From Streptococcaceae bacterium (GTDB taxonomy: Bacteria; Bacillota; Bacilli; Lactobacillales; Streptococcaceae), in assembly GCA_031285105.1 (NCBI GenBank), contig JAITWV010000006.1:1-7293 (forward strand): 7,293 nucleotides of DNA. The letters are read 5' to 3'. Positions within the stretch are counted from its first letter, which is position 1, and each line of letters opens with the position of its first letter. The notes under the pieces are model-generated. The model searched no databases. It was not told where the DNA came from and saw only the letters and a program-made list of their open reading frames with translations. A program made the position numbers and the translations under genes. This document shows, in pieces, positions 5,632 to 7,293 of the stretch.

Positions 5632-6554
5632 TATTTCAATTCTCCCTTCTTACCAATCACGCGAATAGCAATATTAAACGCTAAACTCATCAATAATAAA
5701 ATTAAAGCCAATGTCCATAATACATTGTTTTCAATCGTTCCCATAATTGTATTCCCAATACCCATGGTTAAAATTGAAGTTAATGTTGAAGCTGGTGAAG
5801 TTAAACTTGTTGGCATAACCGCTGAGTTCCCAATTACCATTTGAATGGCCAAAGCTTCACCAAATGCACGTGCCATCCCAAAGACGATTGATGTCAAAAT
5901 ACCTGGCACTGCTGCACGTAAAATTACTTTATAAATCGTTTGCCAACGTGTTGCCCCAAGACCTAAAGAAGCTTCACGGTAATAACGAGGAACTGCTTTT
6001 AATGAGTCGACTGTCATTGAAGTAACTGTTGGTAAAATCATAACAAACAAAACAAATGTTCCTGAAAGAATCCCAAAACCAGTGCCTCCAAATAAACTAC
6101 GCATAAACGGCACAACAATCGTTAAACCTAAGAAACCGTAAACTACAGACGGAATCCCAACTAATAATTCAATAACTGGTTGTAAGATTTTTGCACCATG
6201 TTTTGGTGAAATTTCTGTCATAAAAATCGCTGCTCCCAAGGCAAATGGGGTTGCGACAATTGCTGATAAAAACGTCACTAAAAATGAACCGGTAATCATT
6301 GGCAAAGCACCAACTAAACGCTGTCCATCTGGTCCAACTGTTGATGGGCTCCAATCAGTTCCAAAAATAAAGCTAAAAACATTGACCGCATCAGGCCCTG
6401 TAAATGTTGCTAGACCTTTTGATGCTACGAAATAAAAAATTGAAAATACAACTACAACAATAAGTGCAATACAGATGAAGCTGACAATTTTACCAATTTG
6501 CTCCATTTTTGCTCGTTTTGATTTCGTTAAGAGCCTTTTTTGAATATCTTCCAA
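5631..6554 (-). CDS. pstC: PstC, phosphate ABC transporter permease, TTG start
   Basis: Membrane subunit of the phosphate channel with PstA. The 307 residues begin with a basic cytoplasmic tail, then membrane segments at about 21-45, 85-112, 124-150, 160-180, 212-240 and 278-300. The extracytoplasmic part after segment 1 holds FGTDWSPSTVG, a PstC hallmark. The EAA loop is REASLGLGATRWQT at 193-206, and the following GMARAFGEALAIQMVIGN is highly typical. The initiator is TTG at 6554-6552, chosen because AGGAGG lies 7 nt upstream and no in-frame ATG suits better. It is the first gene of the operon in this window; no pstS precedes it, and a divergent acetyltransferase gene stands there instead. 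A large hairpin occupies its leader. Confidence 0.95.
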   Translation of the reverse strand: MEDIQKRLLTKSKRAKMEQIGKIVSFICIALIVVVVFSIFYFVASKGLATFTGPDAVNVFSFIFGTDWSPSTVGPDGQRLVGALPMITGSFLVTFLSAIVATPFALGAAIFMTEISPKHGAKILQPVIELLVGIPSVVYGFLGLTIVVPFMRSLFGGTGFGILSGTFVLFVMILPTVTSMTVDSLKAVPRYYREASLGLGATRWQTIYKVILRAAVPGILTSIVFGMARAFGEALAIQMVIGNSAVMPTSLTSPASTLTSILTMGIGNTIMGTIENNVLWTLALILLLMSLAFNIAIRVIGKKGELK

Positions 6555-6561
6555 GACAATC

Positions 6562-6567
6562 CCTCCT
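6562..6567 (-). promoter_or_regulatory. pstC ribosome binding site (AGGAGG) fixing a TTG start
   Basis: The minus strand reads TTAGGAGGGATTGTCTTG, with 7 nt between AGGAGG and TTG. The spacing matches that of phoU and comFA, so the TTG is the likely start and the strong site may compensate for the weak codon. Confidence 0.85.
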
Positions 6568-6604
6568 AATAAGTACGTCTAAAATTTATTTGATAGACCT
6601 CTCA

Positions 6605-6740
6605 ATAACTGAACGCACTTGAGTGAACGGCTAATTTTTTGTTCACCTTCGTTGTTCGTGCGTTAAATACATAAAGTATTCGCCTCCTCACGCCTTGTTG
6701 AACAAGAAAATTATCTCGTTCATTCAAGCACGTCAGTTAT
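6605..6740 (-). promoter_or_regulatory. Long imperfect inverted repeat in the pstC leader
   Basis: Arms 6605-6645 and 6699-6740 are inverted copies. As minus-strand RNA about 37 base pairs form in blocks: AUAACUGA/UCAGUUAU, CGUG/UGCG, CUUGA/UCAAG, UGAACG/CGUUCA, UAAUUUU/AAAAUUA, UUGUUCA/UGAACAA. Each arm can also fold alone through TGAAC...GTTCA (GTGAAC 6623-6628 with GTTCAC 6641-6646, and the equivalent in the other arm), so two alternative folds exist. The 53-nt loop holds an AGGAGG and a tiny ORF. No clear sigma-A promoter or PHO box was found for pstC; GATAAT (6715-6710 on the minus strand) lies inside the upstream arm. The 8-bp perfect ends could also be terminal repeats of a small mobile element, but no target duplication is visible. 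The remaining parts, 6555-6604 and 6741-6797, show nothing else firm. Confidence 0.75.
6643..6672 (-). CDS. Possible nine-residue leader peptide in the loop of the pstC hairpin
   Basis: Minus-strand ORF MYLTHEQRR followed by TGA, preceded by AGGAGG at 6688-6683 with a 10-nt gap, slightly long. Its stop codon is the first triplet of the downstream hairpin arm (TGAACAA), so a translating ribosome would prevent that arm from pairing. The ATG lies at the edge of a small AAUAC/GUAUU hairpin. A perfect AGGAGG here is unlikely to be there for pstC, which has its own. No codon bias can be judged in nine codons, so chance remains possible. Confidence 0.3.
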   Translation of the reverse strand: MYLTHEQRR

Positions 6741-6797
6741 GGGAAAGGTATATTGAGTCAATGAGCCCAAAATAAGTGATTTTCCCTTTTCATGTAG

Positions 6798-6803
6798 TAT
6801 AAT
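6798..6803 (+). promoter_or_regulatory. -10 box (TATAAT) of the GNAT gene
   Basis: Perfect TATAAT in CATGTAGTATAATTG, 36 nt before the ATG, leaving a leader of about 30 nt. The -35 is poor: 6775-6780 (17-nt spacer) does not resemble TTGACA. ATTGAGTCAAT at 6752-6762, an 11-bp palindrome further upstream, could be an operator serving either divergent gene. Confidence 0.6.
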
Positions 6804-6839
6804 TGAACAAAGGAAATATTGAAAATGAAAGGGTAAGAA

Positions 6840-7277
6840 ATGAAAGTAGTTAATTCAAGAGATACGATGAATGAAATCTACCTTGATGCTGTACGAATTC
6901 GCCACCGTGTATTCGTTGAGGGTCAAGGTGTACCACAATCCATTGAAATAGATAAATATGAGGCCTACGCAGTACATTTTGTGCTTTATGATGACCAAAA
7001 TATCGCCCAAGCAACTGCACGTTTGTTGCCAAATGAAGAAGAAAAAACCTTTACCATGCAACGCACCGCCGTTTTGCCTGAAGTGCGTGGATTAGGTTTC
7101 GGCAAAATGTTGGTCAAAGAAATGGAAAAATTTGCTATTGATCGTTCATACAAAGAAATTAATCTACACGCTCAAGTGACGGCAAAATCTTTTTATGAAC
7201 AATTAGGCTATGTTGCATTTGGGGACGAACATGAAATTGCTGGTATGATGCATGTGGATATGAAAAAAGATTTTTAA
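6840..7277 (+). CDS. GNAT family N-acetyltransferase, YjcF/ElaA-like
   Basis: Predicted cytoplasmic acetyltransferase that moves an acetyl group from acetyl-CoA to an unknown amine. The 145 residues make a single GNAT domain: RHRVFVEGQGVP at 21-32 (typical of the YjcF/ElaA subfamily), strands around HFVLYDD and QATARLLP, an acetyl-CoA loop RGLGFG at 83-88 (R/QxxGxG/A pattern) followed by helix KMLVKEMEKFA, and the C-terminal FYEQLGY at 118-124 then HEIAGMMHVDMKK. Start: ATG with AAAGGG at 6828-6833, spacing 6. It stands divergent to pstC and has its own -10 box. The substrate cannot be told from sequence; no functional tie to phosphate uptake is evident. Confidence 0.9.
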   Translation: MKVVNSRDTMNEIYLDAVRIRHRVFVEGQGVPQSIEIDKYEAYAVHFVLYDDQNIAQATARLLPNEEEKTFTMQRTAVLPEVRGLGFGKMLVKEMEKFAIDRSYKEINLHAQVTAKSFYEQLGYVAFGDEHEIAGMMHVDMKKDF

Positions 7278-7279
7278 GA

Positions 7280-7293
7280 AAAAGAGGCTGACC
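7280..7293 (+). terminator. Possible first half of a terminator, cut by the window edge
   Basis: AAAAGAGGCTGACC begins 3 nt after the GNAT stop codon. A run of A followed by a GC-rich word directly after a stop is typical of the upstream arm of a Rho-independent terminator in this group, but the other arm lies outside the window, so this is a guess from position and composition. Confidence 0.35.

Noticed and set aside
6605..6740. Inverted repeat as a miniature transposable element with ATAACTGA ends
   Set aside because: The ends are perfect for 8 bp and the size fits, but no flanking target duplication is visible and only one copy is in the window. Kept as a leader structure, not called a mobile element.
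6555..6797. PHO box upstream of pstC
   Set aside because: No set of TTAACA-like direct repeats with 11-bp phasing could be made out; single words such as TTAACG are expected in this AT-rich sequence.
1..7293. CRISPR arrays, tRNA or rRNA genes, insertion sequences
   Set aside because: No regularly spaced repeats, no cloverleaf-like or rRNA stretches and no transposase-like frames were found on either strand.

Overview
The window looks like chromosome of a low-GC Gram-positive bacterium of the order Lactobacillales, probably Enterococcaceae (Enterococcus or Vagococcus type). The grounds are the AT-rich coding sequence, strong AGGAGG ribosome binding sites, a comFA/yvyE divergent pair, and a pstC-pstA-pstB-pstB-phoU operon with two pstB genes. 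The placement rests on remembered family patterns, not on a database search.

Layout. Positions 1-981 (minus strand) hold the N-terminal three quarters of comFA, the DNA-uptake helicase, cut by the left window edge. Positions 982-1232 are a divergent intergenic region carrying a strong AGGAGG, a ~135-nt structured repeat (copy A), a TATAAT box and a TTATTCGAATAA palindrome. Positions 1233-1877 (plus) hold a YigZ/YvyE (IMPACT) family gene. Positions 2009-2284 (plus) hold a 91-codon gene of unknown function with its own near-consensus promoter; it ends inside a bidirectional terminator. Positions 2307-6554 (minus) hold the phosphate uptake operon, transcribed pstC, pstA, pstB (270 aa), pstB (254 aa), phoU. 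A second ~108-nt copy of the structured repeat (copy B) lies between the last pstB and phoU. Positions 6555-6839 are a divergent intergenic region dominated by a 136-nt imperfect inverted repeat upstream of pstC. Positions 6840-7277 (plus) hold a GNAT acetyltransferase of YjcF/ElaA type.

How the genes work together. PstC and PstA form the membrane channel for phosphate, the two PstB proteins are candidate ATPases for it, and PhoU couples transport to phosphate signalling. The phosphate-binding protein PstS, normally encoded just before pstC, is not in the window. comFA belongs to the DNA uptake machinery.

Most interesting observations. (1) Copies A and B share a 26-nt identical core, conserved ends, and the same orientation and distance to the AGGAGG of the minus-strand genes comFA and phoU. 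Pairing is kept where sequence differs, and the core pairs well only as minus-strand RNA, capped by a CUUG loop. This suggests a cis-acting RNA element shared by unrelated genes. (2) The comFA start at the right distance from its ribosome binding site is AUA, with no ATG, GTG or TTG nearby in frame. (3) The pstC leader can fold into a ~37-bp hairpin whose arms can also each fold alone, and its loop carries a strong AGGAGG plus a nine-codon ORF. That resembles a leader-peptide or attenuation device and remains unproven.
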